From Planctomycetota bacterium (GTDB lineage: Bacteria > Planctomycetota > Phycisphaerae > WQYP01), in assembly GCA_021799715.1 (NCBI GenBank), contig JAJYZY010000020.1, forward strand, positions 1-6,900: a stretch of 6,900 bases of DNA, written 5' to 3'. Under the pieces are notes generated by a model, which worked only from the letters and a program-made list of their open reading frames with translations, did not search any database and was not told the DNA's origin. Numbering within the stretch: the first letter of the stretch is position 1; each line of letters starts with the position of its first letter. Made by a program: the position numbers and the translations under genes. This document shows positions 1-5,482 of this stretch, in pieces.

Positions 1-5
1 TCCAT

Positions 6-19
6 CGCGTGGCCACGCG
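6..19. repeat. 14-bp perfect palindrome
   Basis: CGCGTGGCCACGCG is identical to its own reverse complement. It lies at the window edge, with no gene visible beside it, so its role cannot be judged. A 14-bp palindrome is expected by chance roughly once in every two windows of this size. It could be an operator or half of a larger structure outside the window. Confidence 0.3.
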
Positions 20-141
20 TACCAGACGTCATTTGTACCACAATAGAGCCGCCGGCGCAAACTACGTAAACACGAATATTATACCATATAAACTATGCCC
101 ATGTCTCTATATGATTTCGCCCTGAGATCGTTGCCCGGCAG

Positions 142-170
142 TTGTCGGCTTAACCGACTTAACCTATTAT
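142..170 (+). promoter_or_regulatory. Promoter of tRNA-Cys
   Basis: A -35 hexamer TTGTCG (142-147) and a -10 hexamer TATTAT (165-170) are separated by an optimal 17 bp, placing the transcription start near 177, about 10 nt before the mature tRNA 5' end. The spacer contains an inverted repeat, GTCGG-cttaa-CCGAC (144-158), which overlaps the -35, and CTTAACC occurs twice (149-155 and 158-164). These repeats could be a protein-binding site or chance. Confidence 0.6.
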
Positions 171-186
171 TATCAATCCACCGTGT

Positions 187-260
187 GGCCGGATGCCCGA
201 GTGGACTAAGGGAGCGGATTGCAAATCCGCGATTCGTGGGTTCGAATCCCACTCCGGCCT
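187..260 (+). tRNA. tRNA-Cys (anticodon GCA)
   Basis: A complete 74-nt cloverleaf can be drawn. The acceptor stem is GGCCGGA (187-193) with TCCGGCC (253-259). The D stem is CCC/GGG (196-198 with 210-212). The anticodon stem is GCGGA/TCCGC (214-218 with 226-230) around loop TTGCAAA, giving anticodon GCA at 221-223. The variable loop is 5 nt, and the T stem GTGGG/CCCAC encloses TTCGAAT (241-247). The discriminator base at 260 is U, the near-universal identity base for tRNA-Cys, which supports the assignment independently. The 3' CCA is not encoded (the next bases are TTG), so it must be added by a CCA-adding enzyme. The tRNA is preceded by its own promoter and stands alone. Confidence 0.96.
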
Positions 261-496
261 TTGTAAAATTTATCCGCAACATCGATGGAACTCTGACCAC
301 TGCCTCTCGCGGCAATTGTGGATAACGACAGGCCCGTCATACTCCCGGAACTTATCTGGCCTGATCTGGGCCGGTGTGCGATACAGATCATATCTATTGA
401 GCACCTCGCCCAAAGCGTTTCATTCTTTGGTGTGCCGGTGCCGCTAAACAAAAACCCGATTGACACAATCAAATATGTCTCATTTTACCGGTTAAC
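261..496. other. Intergenic, no gene identified
   Basis: No ORF with a believable ribosome-binding site and no second tRNA is seen here. An imperfect hairpin at 297-321 (CCAC-TGCC, loop TCTCGC, GGCA, 3-nt bulge ATT, GTGG) could mark the end of the tRNA transcript, but it has no T-run. A perfect DnaA-box nonamer occurs in reverse orientation at 317-325 (TGTGGATAA) and a one-mismatch copy at 270-278 (TTATCCGCA). A lone TTGACA at 460-465 has no matching -10 at a proper distance. Confidence 0.5.
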
Positions 497-524
497 TTGA
501 CTTTGTAAGCGACTGCGGTATACT
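497..524 (+). promoter_or_regulatory. Strong sigma70-type promoter of the 531-816 RNA
   Basis: TTGACT (497-502, 5/6 to consensus) and TATACT (519-524, 5/6) are spaced by 16 bp. This is the best promoter match in the window. The predicted start is near 530-532. It points into a stretch with no convincing coding sequence, which suggests a dedicated RNA transcript or a long leader. Confidence 0.6.
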
Positions 525-530
525 CTTTGC

Positions 531-816
531 TGACGGTTGTGGATCGATCCCAATGGCTTAATAACCCGGTTTATTGGTTGAGAATCCGCAATAAAAAATC
601 CGGGGTTCGTGCGTGATTCCAAACGGACTGATTTGCTCAATTTGAAGGTTATGGACGTTGAGCTTTTATTCTTTGTGTTGCTTTCCGTTAAATTGGCGGA
701 GGAGCGAAACGAAATCCGGATATTGTAAATTTTGAAACTGCCGCCACCGTGTGGGTTCCCACTTTGCCTGCACGAAAGCTGTCGCGCCCCACTCGGCAGC
801 CCGTGGCGGCTTTTTT
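531..816 (+). ncRNA. Candidate structured non-coding RNA or attenuated leader, unassigned
   Basis: The segment lies between a strong promoter and a GC stem with a T-run, giving a transcript of about 286 nt. Complementary segments nest in order to form a long irregular rod: CAAT 589-592 with ATTG 722-725; after a bulge of five A, ATCCGG 598-603 with CCGGAT 716-721; TTCGT 606-610 with ACGAA 709-713; CCA 619-621 with TGG 694-696; AACGGA 622-627 with TCCGTT 684-689; GCTCAA 635-640 with TTGAGC 658-663. A smaller hairpin precedes it near 550-577 and the terminator stem follows. I looked for tmRNA, SRP RNA (GGAAGG...GCAGCC), RNase P RNA and T-box signatures and found none. A rod with internal loops recalls 6S RNA in outline only. 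The alternative is an untranslated leader of trmB. The only ORF inside (609 or 651 to 728) has poor start signals. Confidence 0.45.
740..816 (+). terminator. Rho-independent terminator with a large loop
   Basis: GCCGCCAC (740-747) is perfectly complementary to GTGGCGGC (803-810), which is followed directly by TTTTTT (811-816) and then ATTT. The 55-nt loop can form its own helix, either GTGG/CCAC (751-754 with 759-762) or GTGGG/CCCAC (751-755 with 788-792). The 5' arm can instead pair through CTGCCG (739-744) with CGGCAG (794-799), which would exclude the terminator stem. It would end the RNA starting near 531 before trmB. Confidence 0.6.
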
Positions 817-835
817 ATTTATCCATTTTCTGAAG

Positions 836-866
836 TTGACCTTATTTTCCAGGAACATGCTATGTT
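836..866 (+). promoter_or_regulatory. Promoter of trmB
   Basis: TTGACC (836-841) and an extended -10, TGCTATGTT (hexamer TATGTT 861-866), are separated by 19 bp. The long spacer is partly offset by the TGn extension. Transcription would start near 872, giving a leader of about 20 nt that contains the ribosome-binding site GAGG at 879-882. Its position after the terminator would make trmB expression independent of the upstream RNA. Confidence 0.45.
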
Positions 867-890
867 CTGCCTATTCGTGAGGATTTGCCT

Positions 891-1529
891 TTGGCATTAA
901 AGCCCAATTTGATCCCCGAACCCGCTTTGCTCCAGGTTCCCGACGCCGCCGGCATGCTTTCTTGGCAGGATGTGTTTCTCAATACCAATCCGGTGCAGTT
1001 GGAAATTGGATCCGGGAAAGGCACCTTTCTGCTTGCGGCGGCCACGCAATTTCCCAACCAAAATTTTCTCGGAATTGAATGGGCTGGTGCCTATTGCGAT
1101 TTTGCCGCAGATCGCATCCGGCGGCACGGTTTAACCAATGCGCGCATGGTTCGAGCGGATGCCAACTGGTGGATTCGCGCCCACGTGCCGGATCAATCCC
1201 TGCAGGCCATGCATGTGTATTTTCCCGATCCCTGGCCCAAGGCTCGTCACCATAAACGCCGCCTTATTCAATTACCCTTTCTGCAACAGGCACTGAGAAT
1301 TCTGGTTCCCGGCGGCGTTTTGCGCGTGGTCACGGATCATGCTGACTATTTTCAACACATTCGTGCCGTGGTCGCGGAATTCAATTTATTGCAAATCATC
1401 GATTTTGTCCCACCTCTGCCAACTGCCGACGGCCTGCTCGTGGGCACCAATTTTGAAAAAAAATATATCCAGCAAAGCCGGAACTTCAATAGCATCGCTC
1501 TGAAAAAGCCGGAGACTGTCGAGCCATAA
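891..1529 (+). CDS. trmB: tRNA (guanine-N7-)-methyltransferase TrmB
   Basis: TrmB methylates N7 of G46 in the tRNA variable loop using S-adenosylmethionine, in the cytoplasm. The 212-aa protein shows the family's landmarks in order: SAM-binding motif I EIGSGKG (38-44), the acidic motif II in FLGIEW (59-64), the diagnostic FPDPWPKARHHKRRL (111-125) that contributes tRNA and catalytic contacts, TDHADYF (148-154), and the C-terminal TNFEKKY (186-192). Length is normal for a single-domain bacterial TrmB. Two in-frame TTG codons could start it: 885 (MPLALKP) and 891 (MALKP). GAGG at 879-882 is only 2 nt from the first but 8 nt from the second, so I choose 891. No in-frame ATG lies near. A run of eight A (1456-1463) sits near the 3' end. 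The gene is probably monocistronic and convergent with the next one. Confidence 0.95.
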   Translation: MALKPNLIPEPALLQVPDAAGMLSWQDVFLNTNPVQLEIGSGKGTFLLAAATQFPNQNFLGIEWAGAYCDFAADRIRRHGLTNARMVRADANWWIRAHVPDQSLQAMHVYFPDPWPKARHHKRRLIQLPFLQQALRILVPGGVLRVVTDHADYFQHIRAVVAEFNLLQIIDFVPPLPTADGLLVGTNFEKKYIQQSRNFNSIALKKPETVEP

Positions 1530-1582
1530 ATTCGCCGCTGAAATATTTTCCATGCTCTTTACGGCAGAAAAACGCGGATTCC

Positions 1583-1600
1583 AATTCCAGTGTCGGAATT
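1583..1600. terminator. Weak hairpin between convergent genes
   Basis: AATTCC (1583-1588) and GGAATT (1595-1600) enclose a 6-nt loop in the 111-nt gap between the convergent trmB and the Gfo/Idh-like gene. The stem is AT-rich. Read on the minus strand, a run of five T follows about 12 nt after it. It may contribute to termination, but this is not a convincing intrinsic terminator in either direction. Confidence 0.2.
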
Positions 1601-1640
1601 TCCCTCATGTAATACCAGCAGCCATGTGAACGCAACGACA

Positions 1641-2654
1641 TTAGCGGTTCAAGCCGCGGAAGTGTTGCGGGGATTCGGCCATGCCGGTGCGGTGCGATAC
1701 AACCATCGCGGTCATCATGGCGGCGGTTTCCGGAAGCAAGTGCGGCCAGCCACGGTGGGGGGAAGGCGCGGAATTGAAGTGGCGGCAAAAATTTTCCAGT
1801 TCCCGCAGGGCCTGTGCGGCGCAGGATATTGGGGCGGTGGAGTCTTCCTCTTTCAGCGAGTCCCGAGCCGAAGTCCAGCGGTAGCTGAAGTCGGAAAGCT
1901 TTACCCGGCCCTCCCGGTTCGCTATGGTTATCTCCCGCGTTAACGATCCTTCCTGATCCGAGAGGCGCATCACGGCAGTGGCACCTTCCAACGTTTTCAT
2001 TACCACGCCAACATCACCGGTCACATCCGTAAAGTTATCGGGTTGGCCGCCGGTGCCATCAATGGATGCATACAGTGCGGCGGGCAGGCCGAGAACTTCA
2101 ATGGTCGCGCGGAAGGCGTCCCACGCCAAAACTGATAATGACCGCACGGCACCGTGCTGTACCCCCCGTGCCCGAGCCACGGCATGATTCGCCGCCGACC
2201 AATGTCCACCTAAAAACTGCACGCCGCGGAAAAAGTTCTCGGTTTGACGGGCTTGTGCAAATCCCCATGTTCCGGAGAATTGCGGCGCGGTATATAACAG
2301 ATGGGTCTTGGGTTCCAGGTGAATGCTCAAGCGATGGGCTTCCTCCAGTGTTTGGACCGGCGGTCCAAGGCTGAATATCGCGATTTTCTGCTGCACGCAG
2401 GCTTCCACAAAATCCAGGGACATGTCGGCGGGGCGGTCCAGAAGCACGATCTGCGGGGTGGTTTCCAGCAACATTCTGCGAAGATCACCGTAAAACGGGA
2501 CATCAAAAATCTGTCCCACCTCCCGGGCCAGCGATAAATTGCGCTCACCGACCACCGCAATCTTAAACCAATCAGTTCCGTGGGCCTGTTTTAACGCCTC
2601 AATCCAATCCTTCTGAACCGGATCAAGTCCAACAATCGCACATGCTACGGCCAC
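1641..2654 (-). CDS. Degenerate Gfo/Idh/MocA-family protein (oxidoreductase-like)
   Basis: The 337-aa protein has the two-part layout of Gfo/Idh/MocA NAD(P)-dependent oxidoreductases. The N-terminal Rossmann-like half shows CAIVGLDP (5-12), VVGERNLSLAREVGQIFDVPFYGDLRRML (about 34-62) and PQIVLLDRP (67-75). The C-terminal alpha/beta half includes VLAWDAFRATIEVLGLPAALYASI (about 175-198). Hallmark residues are missing: no GxGxxG at the first loop (GLDPVQ instead), and FSLGPP (94-99) where family members usually have EKP with the catalytic-region lysine. It may therefore not be a working dehydrogenase and may bind a ligand or partner instead; the substrate is unknown. Start: a GTG at 2654 has GGAG at 2663-2660, spaced 5 nt. 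An upstream in-frame TTG at 2672 (343 aa) has a poorer signal, and a TGA stands just above it. It lies 146 nt downstream of metG on the same strand. Confidence 0.7.
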   Translation of the reverse strand: MAVACAIVGLDPVQKDWIEALKQAHGTDWFKIAVVGERNLSLAREVGQIFDVPFYGDLRRMLLETTPQIVLLDRPADMSLDFVEACVQQKIAIFSLGPPVQTLEEAHRLSIHLEPKTHLLYTAPQFSGTWGFAQARQTENFFRGVQFLGGHWSAANHAVARARGVQHGAVRSLSVLAWDAFRATIEVLGLPAALYASIDGTGGQPDNFTDVTGDVGVVMKTLEGATAVMRLSDQEGSLTREITIANREGRVKLSDFSYRWTSARDSLKEEDSTAPISCAAQALRELENFCRHFNSAPSPHRGWPHLLPETAAMMTAMVVSHRTGMAESPQHFRGLNR

Positions 2655-2746
2655 AAATACTCCGTCCGTCAAAGAACCTCGTCACCGCACACGTCCGGCC
2701 AAGTGCCGGTAACGCCCGGAGCGACTCCCGCAGTCCTCCACCAGGG

Positions 2747-2752
2747 ATTATA
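2747..2752 (-). promoter_or_regulatory. Possible -10 box for the Gfo/Idh-like gene
   Basis: A perfect TATAAT reads on the minus strand in the gap between metG and the next gene, about 93 nt ahead of the GTG start. No good -35 hexamer is present at 16-18 bp, so this is tentative. If real, the transcript would have a GC-rich leader with short hairpins such as GGAG-tcg-CTCC. Read-through from metG is the alternative. Confidence 0.25.
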
Positions 2753-2800
2753 TGTTGTAGTCGGCAATCGAGCCGAAATTGTTCAGAAATAGGAAAGGTT

Positions 2801-4831
2801 TTAATGGACGCGCTGCCCCGGCGTGGCACGTTCATCAACCGATAATAAAAATATGTCCTTTCCGCCCGGTCCGCTGGCCAGAATCATTCCTTCGCTGGTT
2901 CCGAATTTCATTTTGCGCGGTGCCAGGTTGGCACAGAAAATAACCAACCGTCCGGTAAGTTGTTCCGGCGTGCAGGCCTTTTTAATGCCCGCCAGAACCG
3001 TGCGTCTGCCCAGCGGACCGGCGTCGATTTCCACTTTCATGAGTTTATCGCTCGCCTCAATGGCTTCAGCGTTAACCACGCGGCCAACCCGCAAATCCAC
3101 CGCCGCAAATTGTTCAATGTTACACTCCGGTGCCAGCGGTTCTTCCACGGCCGACGGCGCAATAGTTGTCGTCGGCGGTATCGCCGGGGTCGCTGCGGCT
3201 TTATTTTCTTCGAGCATGTCCTGTATTTTCCTTTCTTCAACGCGTCCGGTTAAATGTTCAAATGGGTTAATCACATGTGAGTCCATGGAATTCTGTACGT
3301 CGCGCCAGGTTTGCGGCCCGATGTTCAGGCATTTTTCCACGCCGGCGGCGATGTCCGGGACGATGGGCTTGAGATAAATCATCAATATACGCCCACATTC
3401 CAACGCGGCGGTCAATACACCACGCGCCGCTTCTTCATCGGTTTTCACCAATGACCATGGAGCCTGTTCCTCAATATATTTATTAGCCTTGTCCGCCAAA
3501 GCGCAAATCCGCCGGGTTACCGCCGCAAAATTCCGCTGGTCATAATCCGCCGCAATCTGGGACTCGGCGGCTCGGAATTCATTCAGCAGCGGCAGCGCGT
3601 CCATGGTGACAATGCCGGTGCGGCCACCCAGCAATCGGGTTAGCATCGGCGCTGCTCGACTGATGAGGTTGGCCAGTTTCCCGACCAATTCGCTGTTGAC
3701 GCGATTGCAGAAATCCTCAAAACTCAAATCAATATCCGCCGGCGACGCGGAAAGCCGGGTGGCAAAATAATAGCGCAACCATTGGGCATCAAGGTGTCTG
3801 GCGTATTGGGCGGCATTAATAAAAGTTCCACGGCTCTTGGACATTTTTTCGCCATTGATGGTCAAATGTCCATGCACGCATAACTTTGCCGGTGGTTTAA
3901 GCCCGGCACCGATCAGCATGGCGGGCCAGAATAATGCGTGAAAGTAGATAATATCCTTGCCAATAAAGTGATACACTTCCAGGTCATCGAGCTTCCAGTA
4001 TTCCTCGGCATCGGACGCGGAACCGGCCATATATTTGGCCAAAGCTGCCAAATACCCTATTGGGGCATCAAGCCAGTTATAAAAAAATTTATTTGGTTCG
4101 CCGGGAATGGGAAAGCCGAAGAATGGCGCGTCGCGGGAAATATCCCAATCCTTTAATTCCTTGCCAAACCATTCCTCCAGTTTATTGGCGACGGCGGAAT
4201 CCACCAATCCGCCGCGGAGCAGATCGGCAAGTTGCCGGCGGAAATCTTCCAGTCGTAAAAAAAAGCGGCGGCTGGAACGGCGTTCCGGAACAGCGCCGCT
4301 GACGGCACTTTTGGGATTAATTAGGTCCGTCGGGTTGTAATGCTTGCCGCACACTTCGCAGGAATCGCCATATTGATCCGGCGATTTGCAGTTGGGGCAT
4401 TGCCCGCGGATAAACCGATCGGGCAGAAAAATATTCTCCACCGGATCGAAAAATTGCTCAACATCCCGGTGGACAATATGCCCGCCGGCTTTCAGCCGTT
4501 CGTAAAACAAATAACAGAGTTCTTCATTCTCCCGCGAGTGCGTGGAGTAATAGCAGTCGAATTTGATGCCAAATCGGGAAAAGTCGTCCCGGTGTTCCTG
4601 ATTCATCCGGGCAATAAATTGTTCCGGTGCCAGACCCTCGCTGCGGGCACGCAGCATAATCGGTGTTCCGTGGGCATCATCACCGCAGAGGTACACCACA
4701 CGATTTCCCATGAGCCGCTGAAAACGCACCCAAATGTCCGTCTGGATGTATTCCACGAGATGTCCGATATGAATGGCCCCATTGGCATACGGTAGCGCCG
4801 ATGTGACCAGTATATTTCGTTTTGCCGCCAT
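2801..4831 (-). CDS. metG: Methionyl-tRNA synthetase
   Basis: This cytoplasmic class I enzyme charges tRNA-Met and initiator tRNA with methionine using ATP. The 676-aa protein matches the long, E. coli-like form in length. In order: HIGH at 21-24 (within ALPYANGAIHIGH), GDDAHGTP (50-57), a zinc knuckle with four cysteines C145, C148, C158 and C161 in the connective peptide, FYNWLDAPIGY (250-260), KMSKS at 329-333, a helical anticodon-binding domain, an Ala/Pro/Thr-rich linker (about 545-565), and a C-terminal EMAP-II-like tRNA-binding/dimerisation domain (about 572-676, with AVDLRVGRV and LAPRKMKFGTSEGMIL). The ATG at 4831 has GGAG (4841-4838) spaced 6 nt. An eight-T run falls in codons for RRFFLRL (4264-4257). 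The segment PERRSSRRFF carries Arg where many homologues, from memory, have a SEH-type His. I saw no T-box or SAM riboswitch signature upstream. Confidence 0.98.
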   Translation of the reverse strand: MAAKRNILVTSALPYANGAIHIGHLVEYIQTDIWVRFQRLMGNRVVYLCGDDAHGTPIMLRARSEGLAPEQFIARMNQEHRDDFSRFGIKFDCYYSTHSRENEELCYLFYERLKAGGHIVHRDVEQFFDPVENIFLPDRFIRGQCPNCKSPDQYGDSCEVCGKHYNPTDLINPKSAVSGAVPERRSSRRFFLRLEDFRRQLADLLRGGLVDSAVANKLEEWFGKELKDWDISRDAPFFGFPIPGEPNKFFYNWLDAPIGYLAALAKYMAGSASDAEEYWKLDDLEVYHFIGKDIIYFHALFWPAMLIGAGLKPPAKLCVHGHLTINGEKMSKSRGTFINAAQYARHLDAQWLRYYFATRLSASPADIDLSFEDFCNRVNSELVGKLANLISRAAPMLTRLLGGRTGIVTMDALPLLNEFRAAESQIAADYDQRNFAAVTRRICALADKANKYIEEQAPWSLVKTDEEAARGVLTAALECGRILMIYLKPIVPDIAAGVEKCLNIGPQTWRDVQNSMDSHVINPFEHLTGRVEERKIQDMLEENKAAATPAIPPTTTIAPSAVEEPLAPECNIEQFAAVDLRVGRVVNAEAIEASDKLMKVEIDAGPLGRRTVLAGIKKACTPEQLTGRLVIFCANLAPRKMKFGTSEGMILASGPGGKDIFLLSVDERATPGQRVH

Positions 4832-4862
4832 TTACTTCTCCAACGCGGATACAAAGATCAGT

Positions 4863-4868
4863 ATTCTA
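4863..4868 (-). promoter_or_regulatory. Possible -10 box of metG
   Basis: TAGAAT on the minus strand lies 32 nt ahead of the metG start codon, at a good distance for a short leader carrying the GGAG site. No clear -35 is found at 15-19 bp (candidates read TCGAGC or similar), so the promoter is weak or uses an activator. Confidence 0.25.
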
Positions 4869-4895
4869 CCGACTTTTATGGGAATGCTCGACCTC

Positions 4896-4954
4896 CGGCC
4901 TGAACGCCAGCCCCGCACGGAATTGTAAGCCGCCTTGCGTATCACTTCAGGCCG
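4896..4954. repeat. 9-bp inverted repeat in the divergent spacer
   Basis: CGGCCTGAA (4896-4904) and TTCAGGCCG (4946-4954) are perfect complements 41 nt apart, in the 286-nt gap between metG (-) and the zinc-ribbon gene (+). The interval can fold further (CGCA/TGCG with GG/CC inside). A competing pairing exists: GCACGG (4915-4920) with CCGTGC (4952-4957). The repeat lies upstream of both proposed promoters. It may be a regulator site, a remnant of a terminator or small RNA, or chance. A smaller hairpin, GGCG-gttacg-CGCC, follows at 5010-5023. Confidence 0.35.
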
Positions 4955-5053
4955 TGCCCATCGAACTGATTTCGCTCCGAACGCTCTATTATCAGGCTAT
5001 TGGTTTATAGGCGGTTACGCGCCGTCCGATACTTAAAAAATCGCAGGATTTAT

Positions 5054-5082
5054 TTGGAGAATCTGGAAATTGGAGCTATGAT
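5054..5082 (+). promoter_or_regulatory. Promoter of the zinc-ribbon gene
   Basis: TTGGAG (5054-5059) and TATGAT (5077-5082) are separated by exactly 17 bp, giving a start near 5089 and a leader of about 29 nt. GGAG (5107-5110) lies 7 nt before the ATG at 5118. Promoter and ribosome-binding site together are the main evidence that this short ORF is a gene. Confidence 0.55.
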
Positions 5083-5117
5083 ACCAACACGTTCAGTTCA
5101 CAAGATGGAGAGAGATC

Positions 5118-5351
5118 ATGGTAAGTTATAATGAATCGGGCGGCGTTGGTGCCGCAGTGAAAGAATGCTGTAAGTGCGGAATGGATGTCACCGGGCGATT
5201 ACGCACCAAGGATTCTTGTGGTAATTATTATTGTGCCCCCTGTTTCTGTATGACAAAGGAACAGGAATTAAAGAATTTGCTTGCCGCCCAAATGCCGGAA
5301 CCGGATATGTGGCTGAAAATTCCCCGTGAGCCATACCCGGTTTATACCTGA
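5118..5351 (+). CDS. Small zinc-ribbon protein, function unknown
   Basis: The 77-aa protein is built around a four-cysteine zinc-ribbon or treble-clef-like core: C17-C18-x-C20-G, then DVTGRLRTKDSCGNYYC ending at C39, and C39-A-P-C42, with extra cysteines at 34 and 44. The spacing CxxC-18-CxxC fits one structural zinc ion. Residues 46-77 are charged and proline-rich, with no membrane segment and no signal peptide. Short proteins or N-terminal modules of the form CxxCG-DV...KD..G.YYCxxC are, as I recall, common in planctomycetes, where they sometimes head membrane proteins; here the module stands alone. The start is supported by GGAG 7 nt upstream and a good promoter. It is divergent from metG and convergent with the membrane-protein gene, so context gives no function. 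A role in protein or nucleic-acid binding is a guess. Confidence 0.75.
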   Translation: MVSYNESGGVGAAVKECCKCGMDVTGRLRTKDSCGNYYCAPCFCMTKEQELKNLLAAQMPEPDMWLKIPREPYPVYT

Positions 5352-5374
5352 ATTGGGAATTATTGCCAAAACCG

Positions 5375-5393
5375 CGATAACCGTGAGTTGTCG
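5375..5393. terminator. Hairpin in the convergent gap
   Basis: CGATAAC (5375-5381) pairs with GTTGTCG (5387-5393), allowing one G-U pair on the plus strand, around the loop CGTGA. It lies 24 nt after the stop of the zinc-ribbon gene. There is no T-run on the plus strand; on the minus strand CGGTTTTGG follows, but the stem has one mismatch. It is a weak terminator candidate for the convergent pair. Confidence 0.25.
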
Positions 5394-5482
5394 TGGTTCG
5401 AGCGGACATTGGCGTGACGCAGCGCAAATCGGCGCAAACGAGTTGGCTGCGGCGGCGGAATCAGTTCAGCGCCCGGTGCCAA

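Noticed and set aside
360..369. CCTGATCTGG, matching part of the TPP riboswitch thi-box
   Set aside because: The partner elements (CTGAGA region and the flanking P-helices) are absent, and no thiamine gene follows. A short match of this size is expected by chance.
95..472. Several ORFs of 60-88 aa on both strands
   Set aside because: They run through the tRNA-Cys gene and lack start signals.
460..488. Perfect TTGACA as a possible promoter upstream of the RNA
   Set aside because: No acceptable -10 lies 15-19 bp downstream, and the better promoter at 497-524 explains the transcript.
531..816. Naming the RNA 6S, tmRNA, SRP RNA or RNase P RNA
   Set aside because: Overall length and rod shape are compatible with several classes, but none of their conserved sequence blocks is visible. 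A family name would be a guess without a covariance-model search.
2761..2776. TCGGC-tcgatt-GCCGA hairpin after the metG stop (minus strand)
   Set aside because: Only 5 bp and no T-run follows, so it is not a convincing terminator.
2823..3377. 184-aa plus-strand ORF
   Set aside because: It lies wholly antisense to the C-terminal part of metG, has no family-like pattern, and its composition is that of a complementary-frame shadow.
4340..4795. 151-aa plus-strand ORF
   Set aside because: Antisense to the catalytic domain of metG, whose motifs are unmistakable; no ribosome-binding site or recognisable domain.
4832..5117. T-box or SAM riboswitch controlling metG
   Set aside because: On the minus strand I find no T-box sequence, specifier-loop arrangement or SAM-box conserved bases, and the likely metG leader is only about 25-30 nt.
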